8,139 nt of DNA from Candidatus Rifleibacteriota bacterium (GTDB lineage Bacteria > Vulcanimicrobiota > Xenobia > Xenobiales > Xenobiaceae), in NCBI GenBank assembly GCA_900772775.1, contig CAAGRW010000111.1, positions 1 to 8,139 on the forward strand, in the 5' to 3' direction. Positions 1 through 5,442 of this stretch are shown here, one piece after another. The stretch's first letter is position 1; every line of letters starts with the position of its first letter. A program made the position numbers and the translations under genes. The notes under the pieces are model-generated. The model saw nothing but the letters and a program-made list of their open reading frames with translations, was not told the DNA's origin and made no database searches.

Positions 1-67
1 AATTTAGTCATTTAAAGCCAAAATGACTAAATTAAAACTATTGATGACTAAATTGAAATGGTATACT
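1..67 (+). promoter_or_regulatory. Promoter/operator region of the Fic gene with three TGACTAAATT boxes
   Basis: The 11-mer atgactaaatt occurs at 23-33 and 44-54, and its exact reverse complement aatttagtcat at 1-11. The two direct copies are 21 bp apart, about two helical turns, so they would lie on the same face of the DNA. A good -10 hexamer, tatact, lies at 62-67; the best -35 candidates (ttgatg at 41-46 with a 15-bp spacer, or tattga at 39-44 with 17 bp) are weak. The third box sits between or over the -35 and -10, a typical operator position. The repeats are seen directly; their role in regulation is inferred. More boxes may lie upstream of the window. Confidence 0.6.
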
Positions 68-101
68 AAAGCCCAACCAAAACTAAACTGCGGTGTAAAG
101 T

Positions 102-1151
102 ATGCGTAATTATAACTTTGAAATCAACTATAGAACCTTATTGCAACCGGATATTGTCTCTTTGTTGCTAACTATTCGTGAATACAAGGGCGAACAAAAT
201 CTATTTATTGAGGCTCAAGCCGATACTTTAGCTAGATTGGTAGAAGTTGCCAAAATTCAAAGTACGGAAGCTTCCAACAAAATAGAAGGCATTTACACTG
301 CCAATGAGCGTTTGCAAGAGCTTATGGCCGAAAAAACTGCTCCCCAAACACGCAGCGAACAAGAGATTGCCGGCTATCGCGACGTGCTTAACACTATCCA
401 CGAAAGCCACGATTATATACCAATTAAACCTTCTATTTTGCTGCAATTGCACCGCGACTTATACAAATTTTCCGCTAGTGCTGGCGGCGCTTTTAAAGCT
501 GTCGATAACCAAATCGCTGAAATAGATAGTCAAGGTAACAAAAGGTTGCGCTTCCAACCGGTGGCCGCTTGGGAAACTGCTGAAAATATAGAAACTCTGT
601 GCGCTTCTTTCAATAGCGCTTTGCAAAACAGCCAGCTCGATCCCCTACTTTTAATTCCTATGTTTATTTTGGATTTTCTTTGCATCCATCCTTTCCAAGA
701 TGGCAACGGACGTATGAGCCGCTTGCTGACGCTGCTTTTACTTTACCGCGCCGGTTATATTGTGGGAAAATATATCAGTATTGAAAAATTGATTGAACAA
801 AGCAAAGAAACCTACTACGAAAGCTTACAAGCCAGCTCTGTCGGTTGGCATAATGGCCAAAATGATTACGATCCTTTTGTGCGTTATATGCTAGGAGTTA
901 TAGTCGCAGCTTATAAAGAATTTGCTGCGCGAGTAAAAATTCTCACAGTTAGCGGCCTAACTAAAGCTGAACGCTTAACTGCCATTATCAAAGAAAATTT
1001 AGGCCCCATAACTAAAGCCGAGCTGGCTAAAAAATGCCCTGATATAAGCTCAACTACTATTCAACGCACTTTGGCCGAATTGCTCAAAGGAAACAAAATA
1101 CGCAAACTTAGCGGCGGTCGCTACACTGCTTATGTGTGGTACGGTGACTAA
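102..1151 (+). CDS. Fic-family protein (putative AMP-transferase) with C-terminal winged helix
   Basis: Fic enzymes usually transfer AMP from ATP to a hydroxyl side chain of a target protein. The canonical loop HPFQDGNGRMSR is complete at residues 196-207, with catalytic His196 and the Asp/Gly/Asn anion-binding residues intact. An N-terminal SNKIEG at residues 58-63 matches the inhibitory motif [S/T]xxxE[G/N], with Glu62 as the expected blocking glutamate, so this is a self-inhibited class II Fic that needs no separate antitoxin. Residues about 285-347 (from GLTKAERL to RYTAYVW) look like a winged helix-turn-helix, the usual partner of this Fic subfamily. The length of 349 aa is normal. The ATG at 102 has only a weak ribosome site (ggtg at 92-95). 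The upstream boxes suggest autoregulation through the winged helix, which is inference. The target protein is unknown. No terminator is visible before the next gene. Confidence 0.93.
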   Translation: MRNYNFEINYRTLLQPDIVSLLLTIREYKGEQNLFIEAQADTLARLVEVAKIQSTEASNKIEGIYTANERLQELMAEKTAPQTRSEQEIAGYRDVLNTIHESHDYIPIKPSILLQLHRDLYKFSASAGGAFKAVDNQIAEIDSQGNKRLRFQPVAAWETAENIETLCASFNSALQNSQLDPLLLIPMFILDFLCIHPFQDGNGRMSRLLTLLLLYRAGYIVGKYISIEKLIEQSKETYYESLQASSVGWHNGQNDYDPFVRYMLGVIVAAYKEFAARVKILTVSGLTKAERLTAIIKENLGPITKAELAKKCPDISSTTIQRTLAELLKGNKIRKLSGGRYTAYVWYGD

Positions 1152-1254
1152 GTCAGACATGCACTCGATGCTATTTCCGCTCTTTTCGTTGACTGACTAA
1201 ACAGTTAATGATAATCTACCTCCAGGAAAGATTTATTTATTATGTTTAGTCAGT
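1145..1254 (+). promoter_or_regulatory. Promoter region of the M23-like gene with TGACTAA boxes
   Basis: A near-perfect palindrome tgactaagtca overlaps the Fic stop codon at 1145-1155. A perfect 11-bp inverted repeat, actgactaaac at 1192-1202 and gtttagtcagt at 1244-1254, brackets the untranslated region, and the right arm overlaps the M23 ATG at 1242. The core TGACTAAA is the same as in the boxes ahead of the Fic gene. A candidate promoter is ttgact (1189-1194), a 15-bp spacer and gataat (1210-1215). The box ends 8 bp before this -10; in the Fic promoter the equivalent gap is 9 bp. The ribosome site is aggaa at 1224-1228, somewhat far from the ATG. Shared control of both genes is inferred from the conserved box and spacing. 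Confidence 0.5.
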
Positions 1255-2513
1255 ATTCATCACCATCTAAATATGTGTTAGCTGCGGCTGTTTTGGCTTG
1301 TTTATTGAGCCCAAGTGCTGCTTTGGCCGAAAAGAAACCGAGCAGCGCAGCGGTGCCGGAAGTAATAAAAGCTGCTCAAAAAAAATACGGTATGCCTAGC
1401 GCCACTAAGCCTACTCCGGCTGCCGTGCCGCAAATTACTTCTTTAACAGATCTAGTAAATTTACAGCGTCAGTCTTGTTCTTGGGCTTGCGTTACTAGCA
1501 CTTTTTATGATTATCGCTCAGTCTCTATGTATCGTCGCCGCGCTGGTTTGCACTTGGGTTACGATATTGCCATGCAAGCCGGAACTGCCGCTCGCGCCGG
1601 TTGGCCCGGCACAGTCGTTTCTATTGCTCCTTGGGCAGACGGAGAATGGGGCGTAACTGTAGCCTCCTCCAACGGCATAGAAGTTACCTACGGCCACATA
1701 GTGCCGGTAGCTAGGCTTGGCCAGGTTATCAATGTGGGCGATACAGTGGGAACTATTGCCGTCAACCATGTCGACGTAAAAATGCGCGGAGCCGACGGAG
1801 CTTATATTCCCTTTGGCGAAAAAGATAAACAAGCGGTTATGGCTGGAGCTTTGCAAGTACAACCTGTCACCAGCCGCGAACAACTTATGGTTGCTTGGCT
1901 GAGCGCTTACAACAATGAAGAAACCGTCAAAGAAGAAGTTGAAGCTAGGGCTAGAGAAAATAAGCTCAACCAAATTGAAAGACAAAAGCTGGAAGAGCGC
2001 TACACAGAAAAGCGGCTGGCCTTACGCAATATGGAAAAATATTTTGAAGACGGTTTGGTCTCGCGCCGTGAAGTAGAACAAACGCGCCGCAACTTAGAAA
2101 ATACTCGCCGCGACTTACTTAAAGTCAAAACTTCACAAAAAGAAAATCCAAGCAAGATCAAAAAATTGCAAAAGCAACTCGATCTTTGCCATAAACGCAC
2201 AGTAAAAGCCCAACAAGAAGCACAAAAGCGCGGCTTGAGTTGGCAAGATGTGCAAGATTTTGTCAATAATTTGGTCGCGAAAGATCAAAGCTTAAGCAAA
2301 ACGGTAAAAGACTACAAAAAAGATAAGCAAGATGCTTACATTCAGGAACTTTTGCAAGTAAAAAGCGAGCTTAGCCAATGCGAGCGCACTTTAAGCAGCC
2401 AAGAGGAATTGTTTGAAGCCGGCGGCTTACCTCAAAAAGAGATCGAAGCTACTCGCCAAAGGCAAAAAGCTTTACAACAGCGCTTAAAAGAATTGCAAAG
2501 CAAAAACAAATAA
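1242..2513 (+). CDS. Exported M23/LytM-like protein with long C-terminal coiled coil
   Basis: Residues 1-29 form a signal peptide with a hydrophobic core and a likely cleavage after SAALA; Cys20 in VLAC is a poor lipobox and a lipoprotein is less likely. An M23 (LytM) fold spans about residues 95-190: HLGYD at 104-108 gives the first His and Asp zinc ligands, and YGH at 151-152 gives the conserved supporting His. The last motif, normally HxH, reads HVD at 176-178, so the third zinc ligand would be Asp178, and the usual serine/glycine-rich loop before it is shortened. The protein may be a weak or altered peptidase, or a non-catalytic regulator like the degenerate LytM domains of EnvC and NlpD. 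Residues about 225-420 are a charged, Lys/Glu/Gln-rich coiled coil. Inside it, YFEDGLVSRREVEQTR (267-282) and LFEAGGLPQKEIEATR (about 390-405) resemble each other and the hairpin motif of HlyD-type adaptor proteins. Cys79 and Cys83 precede the domain. Cell-wall function is likely; the exact role is unknown. Confidence 0.8.
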   Translation: MFSQYSSPSKYVLAAAVLACLLSPSAALAEKKPSSAAVPEVIKAAQKKYGMPSATKPTPAAVPQITSLTDLVNLQRQSCSWACVTSTFYDYRSVSMYRRRAGLHLGYDIAMQAGTAARAGWPGTVVSIAPWADGEWGVTVASSNGIEVTYGHIVPVARLGQVINVGDTVGTIAVNHVDVKMRGADGAYIPFGEKDKQAVMAGALQVQPVTSREQLMVAWLSAYNNEETVKEEVEARARENKLNQIERQKLEERYTEKRLALRNMEKYFEDGLVSRREVEQTRRNLENTRRDLLKVKTSQKENPSKIKKLQKQLDLCHKRTVKAQQEAQKRGLSWQDVQDFVNNLVAKDQSLSKTVKDYKKDKQDAYIQELLQVKSELSQCERTLSSQEELFEAGGLPQKEIEATRQRQKALQQRLKELQSKNK

Positions 2514-2525
2514 TGCCTGTGTGTT

Positions 2526-2632
2526 AAGTTTAAGGCCTGTTTATAAGCCGGTTATAGCCATCCTCGAAAGATCGCTGACGCGAAAAAGTTTTCTCCGGTG
2601 GTATAACCGGCGTTTTTTATGGCCTTAAACTT
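2526..2632 (+). terminator. Nested hairpin terminator after the M23-like gene
   Basis: Two perfect inverted repeats are nested. The outer arms are aagtttaaggcc at 2526-2537 and ggccttaaactt at 2621-2632. The inner arms are gccggttata at 2547-2556 and tataaccggc at 2602-2611, followed directly by a run of T at 2613-2618. The inner stem plus T-run has the form of a rho-independent terminator for the gene ending at 2513, although its 45-nt loop is unusually long. The outer stem encloses the T-run, which is not typical of a simple terminator. Confidence 0.6.
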
Positions 2633-2704
2633 CGCGTTCAAGCTGTTTTGCAACCAGTATATAGTGCATATAACATGTTTGCACTGGCACAGCGTCTGTT
2701 AGTT

Positions 2705-2797
2705 CGTAGTTTTTAACCAACAGGCGGAGACGGCGGTGATGGAAGGCGAAGAATATTGGCCGAACAATATCCAGCGTATCTAAGCTGAAAAACTACG
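2705..2797 (+). repeat. MITE-like element, short copy (93 bp)
   Basis: The element is bounded by perfect 10-bp terminal inverted repeats, cgtagttttt (2705-2714) and aaaaactacg (2788-2797). Its left 58 bp match, in inverted orientation, the segment 7994-8051 almost base for base, apart from an 11-12 bp variable core. Its right 27 bp (2771-2797) match 7831-7857 with two substitutions. A small hairpin lies inside: atattg at 2753-2758 and caatat at 2765-2770. No obvious target-site duplication flanks it. It encodes nothing. A mobile, non-autonomous origin is inferred from the termini and the two-copy structure; a structured RNA repeat is the alternative. Confidence 0.65.
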
Positions 2798-2826
2798 TGG
2801 CCAAACATATTGCGCTAAAAACGAAA

Positions 2827-2863
2827 AGAGCCAAGCAAAAATATTTGCGTGGCTCTCTTTTTT
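2827..2863. terminator. Strong, apparently bidirectional rho-independent terminator
   Basis: Arms agagcca (2827-2833) and tggctct (2850-2856) pair; after one mismatch, gcaaa (2835-2839) pairs with tttgc (2844-2848) around a 4-nt loop. On the plus strand the stem is followed by c and six T (2858-2863). Read on the minus strand it is followed by a T-rich tract (2811-2826), so it can also serve the CBM48 gene ending at 3078. No plus-strand gene lies directly upstream; the nearest ends at 2513 behind its own terminator. Confidence 0.75.
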
Positions 2864-3077
2864 GTCTGAAGATCTAAATCTCTGCAGCCTCGGAAGCTTT
2901 TTGAAAAACTGCAGAACCTCAAGCGCCGATAAGTGTTTGCCGCGGACAGCCTAAAATCTGCCTCACTTTTCGGGCTTCTATTACTTGGACGTTCAAACAA
3001 ACTTGCGCTCAGATGGGCTTTGCATTCAGGCAAACACCTACCCGAACGTTGATTCTTGCCAATTTTATAGCGAAACT

Positions 3078-3407
3078 TTAATCGATCACTACCAAGGAAT
3101 TGCTATTGCCGCTGCTATCAGTAACCCAATTGTCGGGACGCTCATCATTTTCCCAACGGCAATCACCATCACCGGGATTGACAACATATTTAAACTGATA
3201 GCTTTTACCAGCATCTAAAGTAATGGTAGCACTGAAAGATCCGTCCTTCAAAAGGGACATCTCTTTGCCTTGCTCAACCTTCCAATCGCAGAAATCGCCC
3301 ACTACCACAACGCGACGAGCGTTAAAATCGCCGGCCTTCTCACTGCTCAACTTAAAAGTAACTCTGCTCTTGGTGCCGGTTTTGGTGGCATTCTTAGTTA
3401 TAGACAT
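3078..3407 (-). CDS. Stand-alone CBM48 (glycogen-binding / isoamylase N-terminal) domain protein
   Basis: The whole 109-aa product is one early-set carbohydrate-binding domain of the CBM48/AMPK-beta type. The family signature is clear: VVVVGDFCDW (33-42), then KDGSFSATITLDAGKSYQFKY (54-74), then RWENDERPDNWVTDSSGNSNS (84-104). Trp42, Lys73, Trp85 and Asn103 fall at the positions that in AMPK-beta contact the glucan chain, so alpha-glucan binding is likely retained. There is no attached catalytic domain, signal peptide or membrane segment, which points to a small cytoplasmic protein that recognises glycogen or links a partner to it. That role is inference; the partner is not in this window. 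The start ATG at 3407 is preceded by a close aggaa and a more distant ggag. It is transcribed alone, from the promoter at 3548-3576, with a leader of about 130 nt. Confidence 0.88.
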   Translation of the reverse strand: MSITKNATKTGTKSRVTFKLSSEKAGDFNARRVVVVGDFCDWKVEQGKEMSLLKDGSFSATITLDAGKSYQFKYVVNPGDGDCRWENDERPDNWVTDSSGNSNSLVVID

Positions 3408-3547
3408 TTCCTACTCATACTCCGCTTTACCAAAGCTGCCCAACGCCCCCAGCCACGACAGCCCAGCAAAATTTATTAGTTGCACCTTCATCTGTCCCCA
3501 CCCATGTTTGGCAGTACAAGATACAAACAGCACATTTTGCCTGCTAC

Positions 3548-3576
3548 ATTCTAATAATTCGAAGACCGACTGTCAA
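3548..3576 (-). promoter_or_regulatory. Sigma70-type promoter of the CBM48 gene
   Basis: Read on the minus strand, the -35 is a consensus ttgaca (plus-strand 3571-3576), the spacer is exactly 17 bp and the -10 is tagaat (3548-3553), one base from consensus. It points at the CBM48 start at 3407. This is the best promoter match in the window. Confidence 0.75.
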
Positions 3577-3588
3577 TATTAAATGTAT

Positions 3589-3611
3589 ATACAAACACAA
3601 ATATTTTGTAT
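3589..3611. promoter_or_regulatory. AT-rich dyad upstream of the CBM48 promoter
   Basis: A perfect 7-bp inverted repeat, atacaaa at 3589-3595 and tttgtat at 3605-3611, lies 12 bp beyond the -35 of the CBM48 promoter, a position typical of an activator site. It is too short to exclude chance in such AT-rich DNA. Confidence 0.3.
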
Positions 3612-3749
3612 GTTTTTACGCTCGGTTTTATATGCAACTTTACAACATTTTACGTTCAAACACACTTTTCTACATTTTTTTAACACAAAGGGCCGGAACA
3701 TACATATCAATTATCATTATATCAAGCTGCGCTTTACCCTCAGGCCATG

Positions 3750-3856
3750 CCCTTAAGGAGCACGCCTTAAGGGAGGAAGACAAGCCCCAAAAAAGAAAGG
3801 GATCGAAGCCTTAATGATAAGGTTTAGGCTTTCTGTTTTTAGCCGTTTTGGCTTCG
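3750..3856 (+). promoter_or_regulatory. Hairpin-rich leader upstream of the NHL gene
   Basis: A perfect 9-bp hairpin, cccttaagg (3750-3758) with ccttaaggg (3765-3773), is followed by overlapping, mutually exclusive pairings. aagcct (3806-3811) can pair with aggctt (3826-3831), giving a terminator-like stem ahead of a T-rich tract at 3836-3840. Alternatively cgaagcc (3804-3810) can pair with ggcttcg (3850-3856), or ggct (3827-3830) with agcc (3841-3844). That arrangement resembles an attenuator for the gene starting at 3912. It could instead be the end of an unidentified transcript. No known riboswitch class is recognised. Confidence 0.4.
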
Positions 3857-3911
3857 TCGCTGCGGCTCAAATCAGAGCAAAAGTCTACAGCATAGTATTT
3901 CGGAGTTTATC

Positions 3912-5171
3912 GTGCGCAGTTCTCGCATTTTGATATGGACATTTGTCTTTGTGCTATTTTTGGGCGGAGCAGCAGCCCTGGTTTGGTATTACACCCAAAA
4001 TGAGCTTCCCCCCTCATTTGAAAGAACTATCGGTACAGGTTTGGCAGGCAAAGGAGCCGGCGAATTAAATGAGCCTACCGGCGTTACTGTCGACGCCAGC
4101 GGCAATATTTATGCCTTAGACACTAGAAATTGTCGTATTCAACGCTTCGATCCCCAAGGCAAACTTATCGACGTTTGGGGCTCTCAAGGTTCCGGCGACG
4201 CTCAGTTGCGCGAGCCTTTGCGCATCAAGTTGGCTCCAGACAATACTATTTGGGTCTCCGATACTGGCAACAACCGCTTACTCCACTTCACTACTCAGGG
4301 CGAATATCTCGGCGAAGTCGGCTCTTTAGGTCAGGGTGAAGGCCAGTTTGCCGCTCCTATTGGTATCGCTTTCGACAGCGAAGGCTACATGTGGGTAACC
4401 GATGCTCGCAACAATCGTTTGCAACTTTTCAATCCCAAAGGCGAATTTGTTTCCGCTCTGGAAAATAACGGCTCCCTTAATTTAAACCAGCCCTGGGGCC
4501 TGGACTTAAATGTAAACGACGAAATTTATGTAGCCAATACTAAATCGAATCAGATTTTGAAATTCAATGCTGACGGAGAACTTTTGCTCAAATGGGGACT
4601 TCCCGGCAAAGGCCCTGGCGAATTTGACAAGCCTACCGACGTTTTGGTTATGTACGACGGTAACGTATTAGTTTCTGATACTGGCAATAACCGCATCCAA
4701 AAATTTACCGGCAATGGCGTCTTCATTACAGAATGGGGCGTAGGTGGCAGCGAAAATGCCGCTTTGCACCGTCCGCAACAGATTTCCGAAGGTTTAGGCC
4801 AAATGTTCTATGTGGCCGACGCCGGCAGCAATCGCATTCAGATTATTCATCAACGCGATCCTATCCATTTATACGGTCCCAAGCCTTCTCCCTATCCTAC
4901 TGCCAAACAGCCCAATAGAAGCGAAGGCGGCGGCGATTCTATGCTTGACGAATTTAGTTCTGACGGCAATTCTTCCAAAGCAGATGCCAAGAAGGATAAA
5001 GACGCTGTCGACACTCAAGATTCAAAGAATTTGCGTGACAGCGCTGTAGGCAACTCCGATTCCAAGGCTTCCAGCAGTAAAGAAGAAGCCAAATCAGACA
5101 CAACTTCTGCCTCCAATAAGCAGGACAAAAATAAAAAGGCGGAAGACAACTCTCTGACAGACACTTTATAG
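3912..5171 (+). CDS. Membrane-anchored NHL-repeat beta-propeller protein
   Basis: The GTG start at 3912 has ggag at 3902-3905 with good spacing. Residues about 6-27 are a single transmembrane anchor or uncleaved signal (ILIWTFVFVLFLGG and on), so the rest should lie outside the cytoplasmic membrane. Residues about 38-314 contain six NHL repeats. Each has the pattern P-x-G/D-hydrophobic, then D/N-x-x-hydrophobic-W/Y-V-x-D/N, then N-R/Q-hydrophobic-Q-x-F; the Asn-Arg type signature recurs near residues 73-75, 120-122, 167-169, 213-215, 259-261 and 307-308. Six blades are enough to close one propeller. Residues about 325-419 are a hydrophilic Ser/Lys/Asp/Glu-rich tail, probably disordered. NHL propellers bind proteins or other ligands, and some have lyase activity; no catalytic role can be assigned here. 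The gene appears to be transcribed alone, and no clear terminator follows before the metK promoter. Confidence 0.85.
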   Translation: MRSSRILIWTFVFVLFLGGAAALVWYYTQNELPPSFERTIGTGLAGKGAGELNEPTGVTVDASGNIYALDTRNCRIQRFDPQGKLIDVWGSQGSGDAQLREPLRIKLAPDNTIWVSDTGNNRLLHFTTQGEYLGEVGSLGQGEGQFAAPIGIAFDSEGYMWVTDARNNRLQLFNPKGEFVSALENNGSLNLNQPWGLDLNVNDEIYVANTKSNQILKFNADGELLLKWGLPGKGPGEFDKPTDVLVMYDGNVLVSDTGNNRIQKFTGNGVFITEWGVGGSENAALHRPQQISEGLGQMFYVADAGSNRIQIIHQRDPIHLYGPKPSPYPTAKQPNRSEGGGDSMLDEFSSDGNSSKADAKKDKDAVDTQDSKNLRDSAVGNSDSKASSSKEEAKSDTTSASNKQDKNKKAEDNSLTDTL

Positions 5172-5194
5172 CTAAAAGAGACCTGGTAAAGATC

Positions 5195-5223
5195 TGGTCA
5201 AGGCAAACTCTATCTGCTAAAAT
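5195..5223 (+). promoter_or_regulatory. Likely metK promoter
   Basis: tggtca at 5195-5200 (4 of 6 to the -35 consensus), a 17-bp spacer and taaaat at 5218-5223 (5 of 6 to the -10). It lies just after the NHL stop codon and would start transcription near 5230, giving metK a leader of about 210 nt. Confidence 0.5.
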
Positions 5224-5250
5224 GTGACCGTCAATAATAGATTTTTTTTG

Positions 5251-5417
5251 TAAGCTAAGTGGAGCGACACGTCCAGTGCCGCTCCATTAGTTGTAACTTA
5301 GGCAGCTCTCCTTCCCCCTCAAAGTTGTGCGCCTAAATAGGAAGAGCTTATTTTCTTGCTTTACCCCTCAGAAGCGAAGATAAGCGGCGTGTATGACAGC
5401 TTGCAAATTTAAGCTGT
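5251..5417 (+). promoter_or_regulatory. Structured 5' leader of metK, candidate cis-regulatory RNA
   Basis: Several stems can be drawn by eye. Stem 1: tggagcg (5260-5266) with cgctcca (5280-5286), extended inward by cac/gtg and outward by ctaa (5255-5258) with ttag (5287-5290). Stem 2: agctc (5304-5308) with gagct (5344-5348), plus ttcc (5312-5315) with ggaa (5340-5343). Stem 3: gcttattttc (5346-5355) with gaagataagc (5376-5385), sharing bases with stem 2. Stem 4: acagctt (5396-5402) with aagctgt (5411-5417), just ahead of the ribosome site aaggag (5427-5432). In addition ttaggc (5298-5303) can pair with gcctaa (5331-5336), linking stems 1 and 2. Overlapping alternatives are what a switch would need. 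metK leaders often hold SAM riboswitches, but I do not see the conserved SAM-I core. The function is inferred. Confidence 0.4.
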
Positions 5418-5442
5418 TAATCAATTAAGGAGCTTATTTATT

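Larger units (their letters stand above)
2514..3077. other. Gene-free stretch of 564 bp
   Basis: No convincing reading frame is present on either strand; the short open frames here have no recognisable protein character. The stretch holds the nested terminator (2526-2632), a MITE-like element (2705-2797) and a bidirectional terminator (2827-2863). A 7-bp dyad, tctgcag at 2881-2887 with ctgcaga at 2909-2915, lies beyond it. From about 2916 to 3077, which is the 3' flank of the minus-strand CBM48 gene, I see nothing further. Confidence 0.6.
3408..3911. other. Divergent intergenic region of 504 bp
   Basis: This separates the minus-strand CBM48 gene from the plus-strand NHL gene. It contains the CBM48 leader (3408 to about 3541), its promoter (3548-3576), an AT-rich dyad (3589-3611) and the hairpin-rich NHL leader (3750-3856). 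A 60-codon open frame at 3632-3814 has no ribosome site and no protein-like signature, and its second half is the sequence of the 3750-3773 hairpin. I could not find a convincing plus-strand promoter; ttaaca (3680-3685) with tacata (3701-3706) is the best of several weak candidates. Confidence 0.55.

Noticed and set aside
102..1151. A Fic/Phd or FicT/FicA toxin-antitoxin pair
   Set aside because: No small antitoxin gene lies beside it in the window and the inhibitory motif SNKIEG is within the protein itself, which fits a self-regulated Fic.
2815..3033. Minus-strand 72-codon frame downstream of the CBM48 gene
   Set aside because: It is Ser/Arg-rich without any family character and its end lies inside the bidirectional terminator.
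3632..3814. Open frame of 60 codons upstream of the NHL gene
   Set aside because: There is no ribosome site, the composition is unlike a protein, and half of the frame is accounted for by the 3750-3773 hairpin and the leader stems.
5224..5442. A classic SAM-I riboswitch ahead of metK
   Set aside because: The conserved SAM-I core sequences could not be found by eye; only generic stem structures are present.
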